Assembly (NCBI RefSeq): GCF_900111295.1
Contig: NZ_FOGT01000005.1
Coordinates: 1-64,000, forward strand
DNA: 64,000 bases
Reading direction: 5' to 3'
Source: Salipaludibacillus aurantiacus
GTDB taxonomy: Bacteria > Bacillota > Bacilli > Bacillales > Salisediminibacteriaceae
Below the pieces are notes generated by a model that saw nothing but the letters and a program-made list of their open reading frames with translations, ran no database searches and was not told where the DNA came from. Shown piece by piece: positions 19,243-28,503 of the stretch; the stretch's first letter is position 1; the number at the start of each line of letters is the position of its first letter. A program made the translations under genes and the position numbers.

Positions 19243-19956
19243 ATGCAGAAAATACTTATTGTAGATGACGAAGAATCTATATTAACGTTGCTGCAATTTA
19301 ATTTGGAGCAAGGCGGGTTTAAAGTAACTGAAGCCATGGATGGTAAGCAGGCTTTGGAAAAAGCAATGAAAGAAGAATTTGACCTAATTATATTAGACCT
19401 TATGCTGCCTGAAATGGACGGCCTGGAAGTCTGCAAAGCACTCCGCCAGAATAAAATATTGACTCCTATCCTTATGCTTACTGCAAAAGATGATGAGTTT
19501 GATAAGGTTCTTGGTTTAGAACTGGGAGCAGATGACTACTTAACTAAACCTTTTAGTCCGAGAGAAGTGGTGGCAAGAGTAAGAGCTATATTAAGACGCT
19601 CTCACCAACCTGCTGAAAAACCGGAGGCTGAGAGGAAAACAACTAAAGTCACTATTGGAGATGTAGAGGTTTTTCCGGAAAATTATGAAGTGTTTTTACG
19701 AGGCGAAGCTTTGGAACTGACTCCTAAAGAGTTTGAACTGCTGGTATATTTAACGAATAACAAAGGCAGAGTATTGACCCGGGATCAGTTGCTTAACGCT
19801 GTCTGGAATTACGAATTTGTAGGGGATACAAGAATTGTAGATGTGCATATCAGCCATCTGAGAGAAAAGATTGAGCCGAATACCAAAAAGCCCGTTTATA
19901 TTAAAACGATTCGTGGACTGGGGTATAAACTGGAGACCCCGGTAAACAATGAATAG
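19243..19956 (+). CDS. phoP: Phosphate response regulator PhoP
   Basis: An OmpR-type response regulator of 237 residues that controls phosphate starvation genes. The receiver domain (1-120) has D8/D9, the phosphorylated D52 in LILDLMLPEMDG, and K102-region LTKPF. The winged-helix domain ends in VDVHISHLREKI and TIRGLGYKLE. It follows AGGAGG and overlaps phoR by 8 nt, so the two are coupled. The location after mdh matches phoPR of B. subtilis. Confidence 0.93.
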   Translation: MQKILIVDDEESILTLLQFNLEQGGFKVTEAMDGKQALEKAMKEEFDLIILDLMLPEMDGLEVCKALRQNKILTPILMLTAKDDEFDKVLGLELGADDYLTKPFSPREVVARVRAILRRSHQPAEKPEAERKTTKVTIGDVEVFPENYEVFLRGEALELTPKEFELLVYLTNNKGRVLTRDQLLNAVWNYEFVGDTRIVDVHISHLREKIEPNTKKPVYIKTIRGLGYKLETPVNNE

Positions 19957-21721
19957 TTACCGCTTCAGATTAATCTTTCCATTATCATTAATCATACTTG
20001 TTGTTTTGGGTGCACTCGGTGCTGTACTCGGTCCTTTCTTTAAAGAATTTTATCATGACCGTATGTATGACAGGGTGGAAAAGGAAGCCGCTTTAATTTC
20101 TTACCATTTACAGGAAGTGACTGTCAGTGATCAAGCTTATCTGCAGGATATTATCGGTGAAATGTCAGACAGGCTTGATGTCAGGATAACTGTTATCACG
20201 GAAGACGGGGAAGTAATAGGGGAGTCTCATGAGGATCCTGCCTTAATGGATAACCATCTTAACAGACCTGAAATACAGTCGGCTATCGGCGGGGAAACCG
20301 GACGGGAAGTCAGGTACAGTCAAACGGTGGAAGAAGATTTGTTATTCTTTGCAACTCCATTAGAATTAGATGATGAGATAGAAGGGTTTCTTCGTTTAGG
20401 CTTGGAAATGGATGAACTGAATTCCGTGTACCAGAACATATGGACACTCATTTTCGTATCGTTTTTTATCGCATTCTTAGTTATTCTTATACTGACAACC
20501 AAACTTACTAATCAGATGGTAAGGCCGGTTGAAGATGCAAGAAGGGTCGCAAACGAGCTGGCAAAAGGCAACTTTTCTGCGAGAACGTTTGAAGGAGCTG
20601 ACCTGGAAACGGGTGAACTGAACAGATCAATAAATGTTCTGGCTGAAAATCTCGATCAGGTAACCAAAACTTATGAAATTCAGCAGGAGCGGCTTGAAAC
20701 CCTTATCGAAAACATGGGGAGCGGGCTCATTCTCATTAACTCCAAGGGGGATATCACCCTCGTCAATCGTTCATGCAAGGAAATATTTGATGAGGATACA
20801 GACAAATGGAAAAACCAGCTCTATTATAAAGCGATCAAGCATAAAGAAATAATTAAATTTATTCAGGAAATTTTTCTTACAGAAAAAAGGACCCGTACCC
20901 AGCTTAAACTGTCAATAGGCATCTACAGGAGACATGTGGACGTCCATGGAGCGCCAATTATCGGAACTGATGAAAAATTAAAAGGAATAGTTGTTGTTTT
21001 TCATGACATAACAGAACTTAAAAAGCTGGAGCAGGCGAGAAAAGATTTTGTAGCAAATGTTTCTCATGAACTCAAGACCCCTGTGACATCGCTCAAAGGG
21101 TTTACTGAAACTCTCCTTGACGGTGCTATGGAGGATGACCAGTTAAGAAGACGGTTTTTAACTATTATTTCGAAAGAATCCTCCCGTCTTGAAGGGCTGA
21201 TAAATGATCTTCTGGAGCTGTCCAGAATTGAAGGCTCCAAGTTCCAGCTTAACTGGGAACAAGTAAATATTGAGACGCTGGCAGATGAAGTTTTCCTTAT
21301 TTTGGCTGAAAAAGCATCCGCAAAAAAAATGAAACTGGACAAAAAAATAACAGGTTCTTCAACCATTCAGGGGGATCCTCACAGACTCAAACAAATACTG
21401 ATTAATCTAGTAAACAACGCGATTGTTTATACTTCCGAAGAAGGGACTGTAACGGTGAGGGTTAAAGAACAAACTGAAACGGTACTTGTAGAAGTAGAGG
21501 ACACAGGGATAGGAATAAACAAGAAAGAAGTGCCGCGGATCTTTGAACGCTTTTACCGCGTGGACAGGGCAAGAAGCAGAAATTCAGGGGGGACCGGATT
21601 AGGCCTGGCTATTGTAAAACACCTGGCGGAAGCTCACCATGCTAAAGTGACGGTTGAGAGTGAGCCTGGGAAAGGAACAGTTTTCCGGCTTATGTTTTAT
21701 AAAGAACGAAAAACAGACTGA
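19949..21721 (+). CDS. phoR: Phosphate sensor histidine kinase PhoR
   Basis: A 590-residue membrane kinase partnered with PhoP. Two membrane helices (about residues 10-30 and 163-185) flank an extracytoplasmic domain. HAMP follows (about 190-240), then PAS (about 250-350), HisKA with the phosphorylated H373 in NVSHELKTPVTS, and HATPase with INLVNNAIVYT, VEDTGIGI and GGTGLGLAIVKHL. The architecture and length fit PhoR/WalK-like kinases; its place after phoP fixes the call. Confidence 0.93.
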   Translation: MNSYRFRLIFPLSLIILVVLGALGAVLGPFFKEFYHDRMYDRVEKEAALISYHLQEVTVSDQAYLQDIIGEMSDRLDVRITVITEDGEVIGESHEDPALMDNHLNRPEIQSAIGGETGREVRYSQTVEEDLLFFATPLELDDEIEGFLRLGLEMDELNSVYQNIWTLIFVSFFIAFLVILILTTKLTNQMVRPVEDARRVANELAKGNFSARTFEGADLETGELNRSINVLAENLDQVTKTYEIQQERLETLIENMGSGLILINSKGDITLVNRSCKEIFDEDTDKWKNQLYYKAIKHKEIIKFIQEIFLTEKRTRTQLKLSIGIYRRHVDVHGAPIIGTDEKLKGIVVVFHDITELKKLEQARKDFVANVSHELKTPVTSLKGFTETLLDGAMEDDQLRRRFLTIISKESSRLEGLINDLLELSRIEGSKFQLNWEQVNIETLADEVFLILAEKASAKKMKLDKKITGSSTIQGDPHRLKQILINLVNNAIVYTSEEGTVTVRVKEQTETVLVEVEDTGIGINKKEVPRIFERFYRVDRARSRNSGGTGLGLAIVKHLAEAHHAKVTVESEPGKGTVFRLMFYKERKTD

Positions 21722-21729
21722 CATTTTTG

Positions 21730-21762
21730 AGGCTTGCTGGCCATTGGCCTGCAAGCCTTTAG
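21730..21762 (+). terminator. phoR terminator
   Basis: AGGCTTGC (21730-21737) pairs with GCAAGCCT (21751-21758) around an inner GGCC/GGCC stem; a short T-run follows. Confidence 0.7.
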
Positions 21763-21846
21763 CAGATGGGCCCAGGTTTAAGGCAGACGCCGTCCTTCTT
21801 AACGAATAATTTACAATTCCTTTATAAGGCGTTAATAATTAACTGG

Positions 21847-21957
21847 TATATTAACAGTGTGAACTGTTTATATAGGTGGAACCATACATGGTTCCATGTC
21901 CGAAGGTTCCTTCGGAAGAACGAAAGTTTCCCCTTGAGCTTTCGTTCTTTTTTATTT
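21847..21957 (+). ncRNA. Candidate small RNA between phoR and polA
   Basis: An extended -10 TGGTATATT (21844-21852) precedes AACAGT-GTGA-ACTGTT. Then come three closely packed palindromes: TGGAACCAT/ATGGTTCCA (21877-21896), TCCGAAGG/CCTTCGGA (21899-21916), and a perfect 10-bp terminator stem (21917-21926, 21939-21948) with a T-tail. A transcript of about 100 nt is predicted. The 65-codon frame through it lacks a ribosome binding site. Confidence 0.4.
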
Positions 21958-21982
21958 GAGTAAATTGATGGAAAGGGCGAAG

Positions 21983-22064
21983 TCGCTGATAGAACTCGAA
22001 TTTCGCTGATAGAACTCAGATTTCACCGATAGCTCTCCCTATTTCATTGATAGGCACCCTTTTT
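21983..22064. repeat. Degenerate tandem repeat, about 20-nt unit
   Basis: Units begin at 21983, 22003, 22023 and 22044. The first two share TCGCTGATAGAACTC; the next two diverge (TCACCGATAGCTCTC, TCATTGATAGGCACC). A fifth weak copy (TGCTGACAGGATGG) follows near 22066. No reading frame or known element explains it. Confidence 0.75.
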
Positions 22065-22176
22065 TTGCTGACAGGATGGCCTGGCCCGAGGCGCAAAATG
22101 ATACAGGGAATCGCTGCAAATTTTTAACTGAAGGTCCGTTATTAAAGACTTACTATGTTAAAGTATTAAAAGTAAA

Positions 22177-22212
22177 AGGCTGCTGCCAAGGCTTGGCGGT
22201 AGCCGTTTTTTC
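22177..22212 (+). terminator. Terminator upstream of polA
   Basis: GGCTGCTGCCAAG pairs with CTTGGCGGTAGCC (22178-22204), then GTTTTTT. It isolates polA from upstream transcription. Confidence 0.75.
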
Positions 22213-22229
22213 TAATTATCATTAATTCG

Positions 22230-22238
22230 TGATAAAAT
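22230..22238 (+). promoter_or_regulatory. polA extended -10 promoter
   Basis: TGATAAAAT fits TGnTAtAAT with one difference, 33 nt before the polA start. It is the only plausible promoter after the terminator at 22177-22212. Confidence 0.4.
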
Positions 22239-22270
22239 GACGGTATCTTAAATAAATCGAGGTGTTGGAT

Positions 22271-24904
22271 GTGAAGAAACTCGTCCTGGTAGATGGAAAC
22301 AGTATTGCTTATCGCGCATTTTTTGCACTTCCTCTTTTAAATAACGAAAAAGGGGTCTATACAAATGCCGTGTACGGTTTTACAACTATGATTATGAAAA
22401 TTTTAGAAGATGAAAAACCCTCTCATATGCTTGTAGCTTTTGATGCAGGTAAAACCACTTTTAGACATGAAACGTATAAAGAATATAAAGGGAAACGCGA
22501 AAAAACACCTCCGGAGCTTGCGGAGCAGCTCCCGGTGATGAGGGATTTGCTAAAAGCTTTTAACATCCGCTATTTTGAAGCAGAGAACTATGAAGCGGAT
22601 GACATTATTGGAACTCTTTCAACTCGTGCACAACAGGAAAACAAGGATTGGGACATAAAAATATATACGGGCGATAAAGATTTACTCCAACTTGTTACTG
22701 ATAAAGTTCACGTGGCGCTGACGAAAAAAGGAATAACAAATGTCGATACATATGACTTGAATATGGTGGACGAGAAATACGGTATTAAGCCGGAGCAGAT
22801 TATCGATATGAAGGGGCTGATGGGGGACAGTTCTGATAATATACCAGGCGTACCGGGTGTCGGCGAAAAAACGGCCTTAAAACTACTCAAACAGTACGGA
22901 ACAGTCGACGGAGTATATGATGCGTTAGAAGAAGTGTCAGGGAAAAAATTAAAGGAAAGACTCGAGGAGAATAAAGACCAGGCTTTCATGAGCAAAAAAC
23001 TGGCTGAAATATTTCTTGAAGCGCCGGTTGATGTGGCATTTGATAACTTAAAAATGGGGGAACCCCAGCATGATAAACTGACTGAACTGTTCAAAGAGCT
23101 GGAGTTCGCCTCTTTAATGGACAGAATTGGAGCAGAGGACACAGAAGAACAGGAAGAGATCGAAGCCCTGGAAATCCAGACAGTGACAGAAGTGACCGAT
23201 GATATGCTTAGGTCCCCTTCGGCTGTAGTAATTGAAGTGCTTGCTGATAATTATCACAATGCGGAAATAACCGGTGTGTCAATTTCCAATAAAACAGGTA
23301 ACTATTATATTCCTACGGCAACAGCTTTAGAAAGTCATGTTTTTAAAAAATGGGCCGCAGATGAGAACAGGAAAAAATATATATTTAATGCTAAACGTGC
23401 CGTCGTCGCTCTCGGCTGGCAGGATATTATGCTCGACGGCATCTCTTTTGATGTCCAAATTGCCTCCTACTTGATTGATCCTTCCGCAGGTTCGCACGAA
23501 ATGGCTGATATCGCCATAAGAAAGCAAAGCTTAAAAGTCAGAAAAGATGAAGCTGTCTATGGAAAAGGAAAAAAACGCCAGGTGCCGTCAGAAGAGGAAT
23601 TGGCTCAGCATCTTGGCCGTAAAGCAGCAGCTGTATTGGATCTTAAAGATGAGCTGGAAAGTGAACTGGAAGAAAACAGCCAGCTTGAACTTTTTACTAA
23701 TTTGGAAATGCCGTTGTCAGTAATCTTAGGCAGGATGGAAATGTGCGGTGTGGCGGTTGATAAAGAAGAGCTGGAAAAAATGGGAGAAACTATTGTGGTC
23801 CGGCTGGAGGAGATGGAAAAGCAAATTCACGATCTTGCCGGGACTTCCTTTAATATCAATTCTCCTAAACAATTGGGAGACGTTCTGTTTGAGAAACTGA
23901 ATTTACCTGTGATCAAGAAAACAAAAACAGGTTATTCAACTTCAGCTGATGTACTTGAAAAGCTGAAGGATTCCCATGAAATCATTCCTCACATTCTGCA
24001 TTACCGACAGTTAGGGAAGCTTAACTCGACTTATATAGAGGGCCTATTGAAAGTCATTCACAAGAAGACAGGGAAGATTCATACCATTTTTAACCAGGCA
24101 ATTACTCAAACTGGCCGTTTAAGTTCAACTGAACCTAACTTGCAAAACATTCCTATCCGTCTGGAAGAGGGGCGTAAAATCAGGCACGCCTTCATACCAG
24201 AAAATGAAAATTCTTATATTCTGGCAGCAGATTACTCACAGATTGAGTTACGCGTGCTGGCTCATATCTCACAGGATAACAATTTAATCCAGGCCTTCAA
24301 TGAGGGGATGGATGTTCATACAAAAACGGCGATGGATGTTTTCGGTGTGGAAAAAAGTGATGTCACAGCGGATATGAGAAGAACAGCTAAGGCTGTGAAT
24401 TTCGGAATAGTTTACGGAATCAGTGATTACGGATTATCCCAAAGCTTAGGAATCAGCCGTAAAGAAGCCAAAATTTTTATTGAAAGATACCTTGAGAGTT
24501 ATCAGGGCGTTAAAGACTATATGGACGGTATTATTGAAGATGCGAGAGAAAAAGGGTATGTGACGACTCTCCTGAACAGAAGGCGTTATTTGCCTGAACT
24601 GACAAGCAAAAATTTTAATCAGAGGACTTTTGGGGAAAGAACAGCTATGAATACGCCAATACAGGGAAGTGCAGCTGATATTATCAAAAAAGCCATGGTA
24701 GAGATGGCTGAATTTCTGGAAGAAGAGAAGATGGAGTCGAGGCTCCTTCTGCAGGTGCACGATGAACTGATTTTTGAAGTACCTGAAAATGAATTAGATA
24801 AAATGAAAAAAGCCGTCCCGAAAGTGATGGCTAGTGCTGTTGAGCTTGTGGTTCCGCTTGAAGCGGATGTATCATTCGGGAAAACATGGTACGACGCAAA
24901 GTAA
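22271..24904 (+). CDS. polA: DNA polymerase I
   Basis: An 877-residue repair and Okazaki-fragment polymerase. The 5'-3' exonuclease domain (1-290) shows KLVLVDGNSIAYRAFFALP and EADDIIGTL. The central domain (about 300-470) lacks the D-x-E motif of a working 3'-5' exonuclease (VVIEVLADNYH instead), as in other Bacillus enzymes. The polymerase domain has LAADYSQIELRVLAH, RRTAKAVNFGIVYG and LLQVHDELIFEVP. The GTG at 22271 lies 6 nt after GAGGTG; earlier GTG/TTG codons overlap that site. It starts a polA-mutM-ytaF-coaE unit. Confidence 0.96.
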   Translation: MKKLVLVDGNSIAYRAFFALPLLNNEKGVYTNAVYGFTTMIMKILEDEKPSHMLVAFDAGKTTFRHETYKEYKGKREKTPPELAEQLPVMRDLLKAFNIRYFEAENYEADDIIGTLSTRAQQENKDWDIKIYTGDKDLLQLVTDKVHVALTKKGITNVDTYDLNMVDEKYGIKPEQIIDMKGLMGDSSDNIPGVPGVGEKTALKLLKQYGTVDGVYDALEEVSGKKLKERLEENKDQAFMSKKLAEIFLEAPVDVAFDNLKMGEPQHDKLTELFKELEFASLMDRIGAEDTEEQEEIEALEIQTVTEVTDDMLRSPSAVVIEVLADNYHNAEITGVSISNKTGNYYIPTATALESHVFKKWAADENRKKYIFNAKRAVVALGWQDIMLDGISFDVQIASYLIDPSAGSHEMADIAIRKQSLKVRKDEAVYGKGKKRQVPSEEELAQHLGRKAAAVLDLKDELESELEENSQLELFTNLEMPLSVILGRMEMCGVAVDKEELEKMGETIVVRLEEMEKQIHDLAGTSFNINSPKQLGDVLFEKLNLPVIKKTKTGYSTSADVLEKLKDSHEIIPHILHYRQLGKLNSTYIEGLLKVIHKKTGKIHTIFNQAITQTGRLSSTEPNLQNIPIRLEEGRKIRHAFIPENENSYILAADYSQIELRVLAHISQDNNLIQAFNEGMDVHTKTAMDVFGVEKSDVTADMRRTAKAVNFGIVYGISDYGLSQSLGISRKEAKIFIERYLESYQGVKDYMDGIIEDAREKGYVTTLLNRRRYLPELTSKNFNQRTFGERTAMNTPIQGSAADIIKKAMVEMAEFLEEEKMESRLLLQVHDELIFEVPENELDKMKKAVPKVMASAVELVVPLEADVSFGKTWYDAK

Positions 24905-24939
24905 ATTATTAGAAGTTAAAGGTAAGCAGGTGATCAAGT

Positions 24940-25767
24940 ATGCCGGAATTACCGGAAGTAGAAACAGTAAAAAGAACGTTAGGCGAGTTGATAACGGATG
25001 AAATTATTGAAAAGGTGACTGTAACTTGGCCTAAAATGGTCAAATTCCCAGATGATGTTCAGCAGTTTTCATCCTTCCTTGAAGGGCAGACGTTCAGGTC
25101 AATAAACAGAAGAGGGAAATTCCTTATTATTTATTTGGATGACTACGCTCTTGTATCGCATCTTCGAATGGAAGGCCGGTATGGAATATTTAATGCTGAT
25201 GAGGAAGTGTCTCCCCATACCCACGTCAGGTTTCTTTTAAAAAGCGGGAAAGAATTAAGGTATACAGATGTCCGCAAATTCGGTACGATGCACCTTTTTC
25301 CTGCAGGCACAGAAAAAGACAACCGGCCTTTATCAGCTCTCGGTCCTGAACCTTTAGAAGCTTCTTTTACGGCTGAAGTGCTGAATGAACGTTTAAGTAA
25401 GACTACCCGGGCTGTAAAAACTGCTTTACTCGACCAGGCCATTATTGCAGGATTAGGAAATATATACGTCGATGAAGCCTTATTCGAAGCGGGTGTGCAT
25501 CCTGAAAAACCGGCCGGTTTATTAACATCTGCTGAGATTGAAAACCTCCACCGCAGTATAAAACGGACGTTGAGCGAGGCTGTGGAGGCTGGCGGTTCAT
25601 CGATCAAGTCATATGTAAACGGTCAAGGCGAGATGGGAATGTTTCAGCAGAAATTAGTTATATACGGGAGAAAAGGTGAGCGGTGCCGCACTTGCGGCGA
25701 AACCATTATCCGCACAGTAGTCGGCGGCAGAGGGACCCATACGTGCCCCCAGTGCCAGGTGAAATAA
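24940..25767 (+). CDS. mutM: Formamidopyrimidine-DNA glycosylase
   Basis: Removes oxidised purines such as 8-oxoguanine and nicks the abasic site. The 275-residue protein starts MPELPEVETV, giving the catalytic P1/E2 of the mature enzyme. The H2TH region includes GLGNIYVDEALF, and the C-terminal zinc finger has CRTCG and CPQC. It follows polA after 35 nt, the usual Bacillus arrangement. Confidence 0.96.
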   Translation: MPELPEVETVKRTLGELITDEIIEKVTVTWPKMVKFPDDVQQFSSFLEGQTFRSINRRGKFLIIYLDDYALVSHLRMEGRYGIFNADEEVSPHTHVRFLLKSGKELRYTDVRKFGTMHLFPAGTEKDNRPLSALGPEPLEASFTAEVLNERLSKTTRAVKTALLDQAIIAGLGNIYVDEALFEAGVHPEKPAGLLTSAEIENLHRSIKRTLSEAVEAGGSSIKSYVNGQGEMGMFQQKLVIYGRKGERCRTCGETIIRTVVGGRGTHTCPQCQVK

Positions 25768-25851
25768 AAGAATATTTTTCTGAACCCACGTACTTTGGAT
25801 GGGCTCCTGCCATATAATAACTTAGCAATAGATGGAAGGAGTTCATCCAAA

Positions 25852-26484
25852 ATGACCGGATCCTTATCATTATTCTTGCTGGCTTTTGCTGTCAGCTTAG
25901 ACAGTTTTGGAGTCGGAGTCACATATGGTCTAAGAAAAATGAGGATGCCATTTATATCAATATTATTGATTATGCTGTGTTCCGGCGGGGCTGTTTTATT
26001 AGCAATGTGGATCGGAGGAGGGATTGCGTCCTTCTTATCTCCGGGATACGCAGAAACCCTGGGAGGGGCTCTATTAATACTGATCGGTTTATATGCTTTA
26101 TACCAGGCTTTTAAACAATCTCCTAAGAAACCGAGAATAAAAGAGGAAATGCTGATGAATTTTGAGCTGAAAAGGCTGGGGATTGTCATCAACGTGCTGA
26201 AAAAGCCGATGGAAGCTGATTTGGACGATTCCGGTTCAATAACCGGTCCTGAAGCATTTCTTTTAGGGGCAGCTTTGTCACTGGACGCTTTCGGGGCAGG
26301 CATGGGTGCTGCTTTGCTTGGGGTGTCCCCATGGTTTTTAGCGATCAGCGTCGCTCTTTCGTGCGGGATGTTTTTAACCTTAGGAAAGATAAGCGGCGAG
26401 CGCTTATCCCAATCTGAGAAGCTGAACCGGCTCTCATTTTTGCCGGGGATTTTACTTATTGTGATCGGACTCTGGCAAATATAA
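25852..26484 (+). CDS. ytaF: Sporulation membrane protein YtaF
   Basis: A 210-residue membrane protein of the MntP/YtaF group with two related halves, each with an acidic residue in a helix (AVSLDSFGVGVTYG and AALSLDAFGAGMGAA). The ATG at 25852 lies 10 nt after AAGGAG; the longer frame from 25795 overlaps the intergenic region. It sits between mutM and coaE as in B. subtilis, where it is a sporulation gene. A cation-export role can be guessed from MntP but is unproven. Confidence 0.9.
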   Translation: MTGSLSLFLLAFAVSLDSFGVGVTYGLRKMRMPFISILLIMLCSGGAVLLAMWIGGGIASFLSPGYAETLGGALLILIGLYALYQAFKQSPKKPRIKEEMLMNFELKRLGIVINVLKKPMEADLDDSGSITGPEAFLLGAALSLDAFGAGMGAALLGVSPWFLAISVALSCGMFLTLGKISGERLSQSEKLNRLSFLPGILLIVIGLWQI

Positions 26485-26504
26485 TCCTTAAAGGAGGCCA
26501 ATTT

Positions 26505-27098
26505 GTGATATTAGGATTAACAGGGGGCATTGCTACTGGAAAAAGCACTGTCTCTGACATTTTTAGAAACGAAGGAATTCCCGTGATAGATGCAGATATA
26601 GCAGCAAGGGAAGCAGTTGAGCCGGGGGAAAAAGCCTATCAGGATATTATTAACCACTTCGGGCTCTCCATTTTAAATGAGGACGGTACAATCAACAGAG
26701 AAAAATTAGGGGAAATTGTTTTTAATAATGAGAAAGAACGAAAAGTTTTAAACGGAATTGTTCATCCAGCTGTCAGGCAAAAAATGAAGAAAGAGGCCGA
26801 ATGCTGCAAAAAAGACGGGCACTCTTTAGTTGTAATGGATATTCCTCTCCTGATTGAAAGCGATCTGTTCCACATGGTTGATGACGTCCTGGTTGTTTAT
26901 GTGAATGAAACTATACAGCTTGAACGGTTAATGGAGAGAAATTCATATTCAGAAGAAGAAGCACTCAAGCGGATAAATGCTCAACTGTCAATTGAAAAAA
27001 AGAGGTCATACGCTTCCTATGTTATAGATAATTCAGGCAGCAGAGAAGAAACTCAACAGCAAGTTAAAAGGCTCCTTAAAAAGTTCGAAAACAATTAG
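26505..27098 (+). CDS. coaE: Dephospho-CoA kinase
   Basis: Performs the last step of coenzyme A synthesis. The 197-residue P-loop kinase starts MILGLTGGIATGKST and has DIPLLIES and the YVNETIQLERLMERN region. The start is GTG with AAAGGAGG upstream. It ends the polA-mutM-ytaF-coaE unit and is followed by a terminator. Confidence 0.95.
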   Translation: MILGLTGGIATGKSTVSDIFRNEGIPVIDADIAAREAVEPGEKAYQDIINHFGLSILNEDGTINREKLGEIVFNNEKERKVLNGIVHPAVRQKMKKEAECCKKDGHSLVVMDIPLLIESDLFHMVDDVLVVYVNETIQLERLMERNSYSEEEALKRINAQLSIEKKRSYASYVIDNSGSREETQQQVKRLLKKFENN

Positions 27099-27116
27099 TA
27101 TAACCTTTTTAATTCA

Positions 27117-27147
27117 GACCTGGTGACGGATCGCCGGGTCTTTTTTG
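27117..27147 (+). terminator. coaE terminator
   Basis: GACCTGGTGA/TCGCCGGGTC form a 10-bp stem with G-U pairs and a 4-nt loop, followed by TTTTTT. Confidence 0.88.
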
Positions 27148-27282
27148 TACTTTAAAAAATGAATTTTAAAGCCATGAAGCTTATACTTGCTGGGCTTAAG
27201 TCTTTTGATTTTTAGTGTACTTAACTAATAATTAAAAAATCCTGAATAGTTTTTAACAAAAAGCCCCTCTTTATTCATATAA

Positions 27283-27293
27283 TATGTTATACT
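27283..27293 (+). promoter_or_regulatory. CcpN operator 1 at gapB
   Basis: TATGTTATACT fits the CcpN consensus TRTGHYATAYW at every position and contains the TATACT -10 candidate of gapB. Confidence 0.65.
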
Positions 27294-27317
27294 AATTTTC
27301 GATTAGTTAATAATTAA

Positions 27318-27328
27318 TGTGACATATA
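27318..27328 (+). promoter_or_regulatory. CcpN operator 2 at gapB
   Basis: TGTGACATATA also fits TRTGHYATAYW completely, 35 bp downstream of operator 1 and just before the ribosome binding site. Confidence 0.65.
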
Positions 27329-27346
27329 TACTTGGAGGGATGCTTA

Positions 27347-28375
27347 ATGACTCGTGTAGCAATTAATGGGTTTGGCCGAATCGGACGGATGGTTTTCAGA
27401 AAATGTGTGAATGATAAGGACATTGAAGTAGCAGCAATTAATGCGAGTTATCCTGCTGAAACCCTTGCTCATCTGATTAAATACGATACCGTGCATGGAA
27501 CTTTTAATAAAAGTGTGACTGCAGAAGACGGAGCTTTATTAGTTGATGGCCGGAGAATTGAGTTATGTTCAAGAAGGGATCCTGAACAGCTTCCTTGGAA
27601 AGAGCTGAATATTGACATTGTAGTTGAAGCAACAGGGAAGTTTACCTCGAAAGAAGACGCTTCTCTTCATCTGAAGGCTGGAGCTCAAAAAGTAGTTATT
27701 ACGGCACCGGGCAAAAACGAAGATGTCACAGTTGTTTATGGAGTAAATGAAGAGATTTATGACCCTGAATCTCATCACATTATCTCTAATGCCTCTTGTA
27801 CGACTAATTGCCTCGCTCCGGTAGCAAAAGTACTTCACGATACCTTTACTGTCCAGTCCGGAGTAATGACTACCGTGCATTCATATACAAATGACCAGAA
27901 AAATATTGACAATCCTCATAAAGATTTACGGCGTGCAAGAGCTTGCGGACAGTCTATTATTCCAACGACTACAGGGGCTGCAAAAGCAATTGGAAAAGTA
28001 CTTCCTGAACTGAAAGGGAAGCTGCACGGCATGGCTTTAAGAGTACCGACACCCAATGTGTCACTCGTTGACCTTGTAGTAAATATTGAGGAAGAGACTT
28101 CTGCAGAAGAAGTAAATGCAGTACTGAGGCATGCGGCCAGCCAGTCAATGAAGGGCATCATAGAGTATACTGACGAACCACTTGTATCTACAGATTTTAA
28201 TGGGAATGCCCATTCTTCAATTATTGATGGTCTCTCGACAATGGTTGTGGATGGCAGACAAATTAAAGTCTTAGCCTGGTATGATAATGAGTGGGGTTAT
28301 TCATGCCGAGTTGTAGATCTAGTAAAGTATGCCGCCGAACGGCTGCCGGTAAAAACTGAAGTGCATGCGTCCTGA
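27347..28375 (+). CDS. gapB: Gluconeogenic glyceraldehyde-3-phosphate dehydrogenase GapB
   Basis: A 342-residue GAPDH with the NAD(P) fold INGFGRIGRMVFR and the catalytic C151 in SNASCTTNC. The stretch INASYPAETLAHLIKYD at residues 31-47 marks the NADP-preferring GapB type used in gluconeogenesis, not the glycolytic GapA. The ATG at 27347 follows TTGGAGGGA. Two perfect CcpN sites in the promoter support repression during growth on sugar, as in B. subtilis. Confidence 0.95.
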   Translation: MTRVAINGFGRIGRMVFRKCVNDKDIEVAAINASYPAETLAHLIKYDTVHGTFNKSVTAEDGALLVDGRRIELCSRRDPEQLPWKELNIDIVVEATGKFTSKEDASLHLKAGAQKVVITAPGKNEDVTVVYGVNEEIYDPESHHIISNASCTTNCLAPVAKVLHDTFTVQSGVMTTVHSYTNDQKNIDNPHKDLRRARACGQSIIPTTTGAAKAIGKVLPELKGKLHGMALRVPTPNVSLVDLVVNIEEETSAEEVNAVLRHAASQSMKGIIEYTDEPLVSTDFNGNAHSSIIDGLSTMVVDGRQIKVLAWYDNEWGYSCRVVDLVKYAAERLPVKTEVHAS

Positions 28376-28474
28376 AATAACATCGCTCAGGTGTTTATAA
28401 TTCCAGAAGCAGCAGTGGGATATCCGGCCTTAATAAACTCCTGTAAAAAGTTTATATCTGCGGATGAAAAGTGA

Positions 28475-28503
28475 TTGCAAAGTAATACTAAACAAAGTAT
28501 ACT
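28475..28503 (+). promoter_or_regulatory. speD promoter
   Basis: TTGCAA (28475-28480), a 17-nt spacer and TATACT (28498-28503). Confidence 0.65.

Noticed and set aside
21766-21963. 65-codon frame between phoR and polA
   Set aside because: No ribosome binding site; it runs through three hairpins and a terminator that fit an RNA better.
25644-26501. 285-codon frame on the minus strand
   Set aside because: Antisense shadow of mutM and ytaF; Pro/Ser/Lys-rich and without family features.
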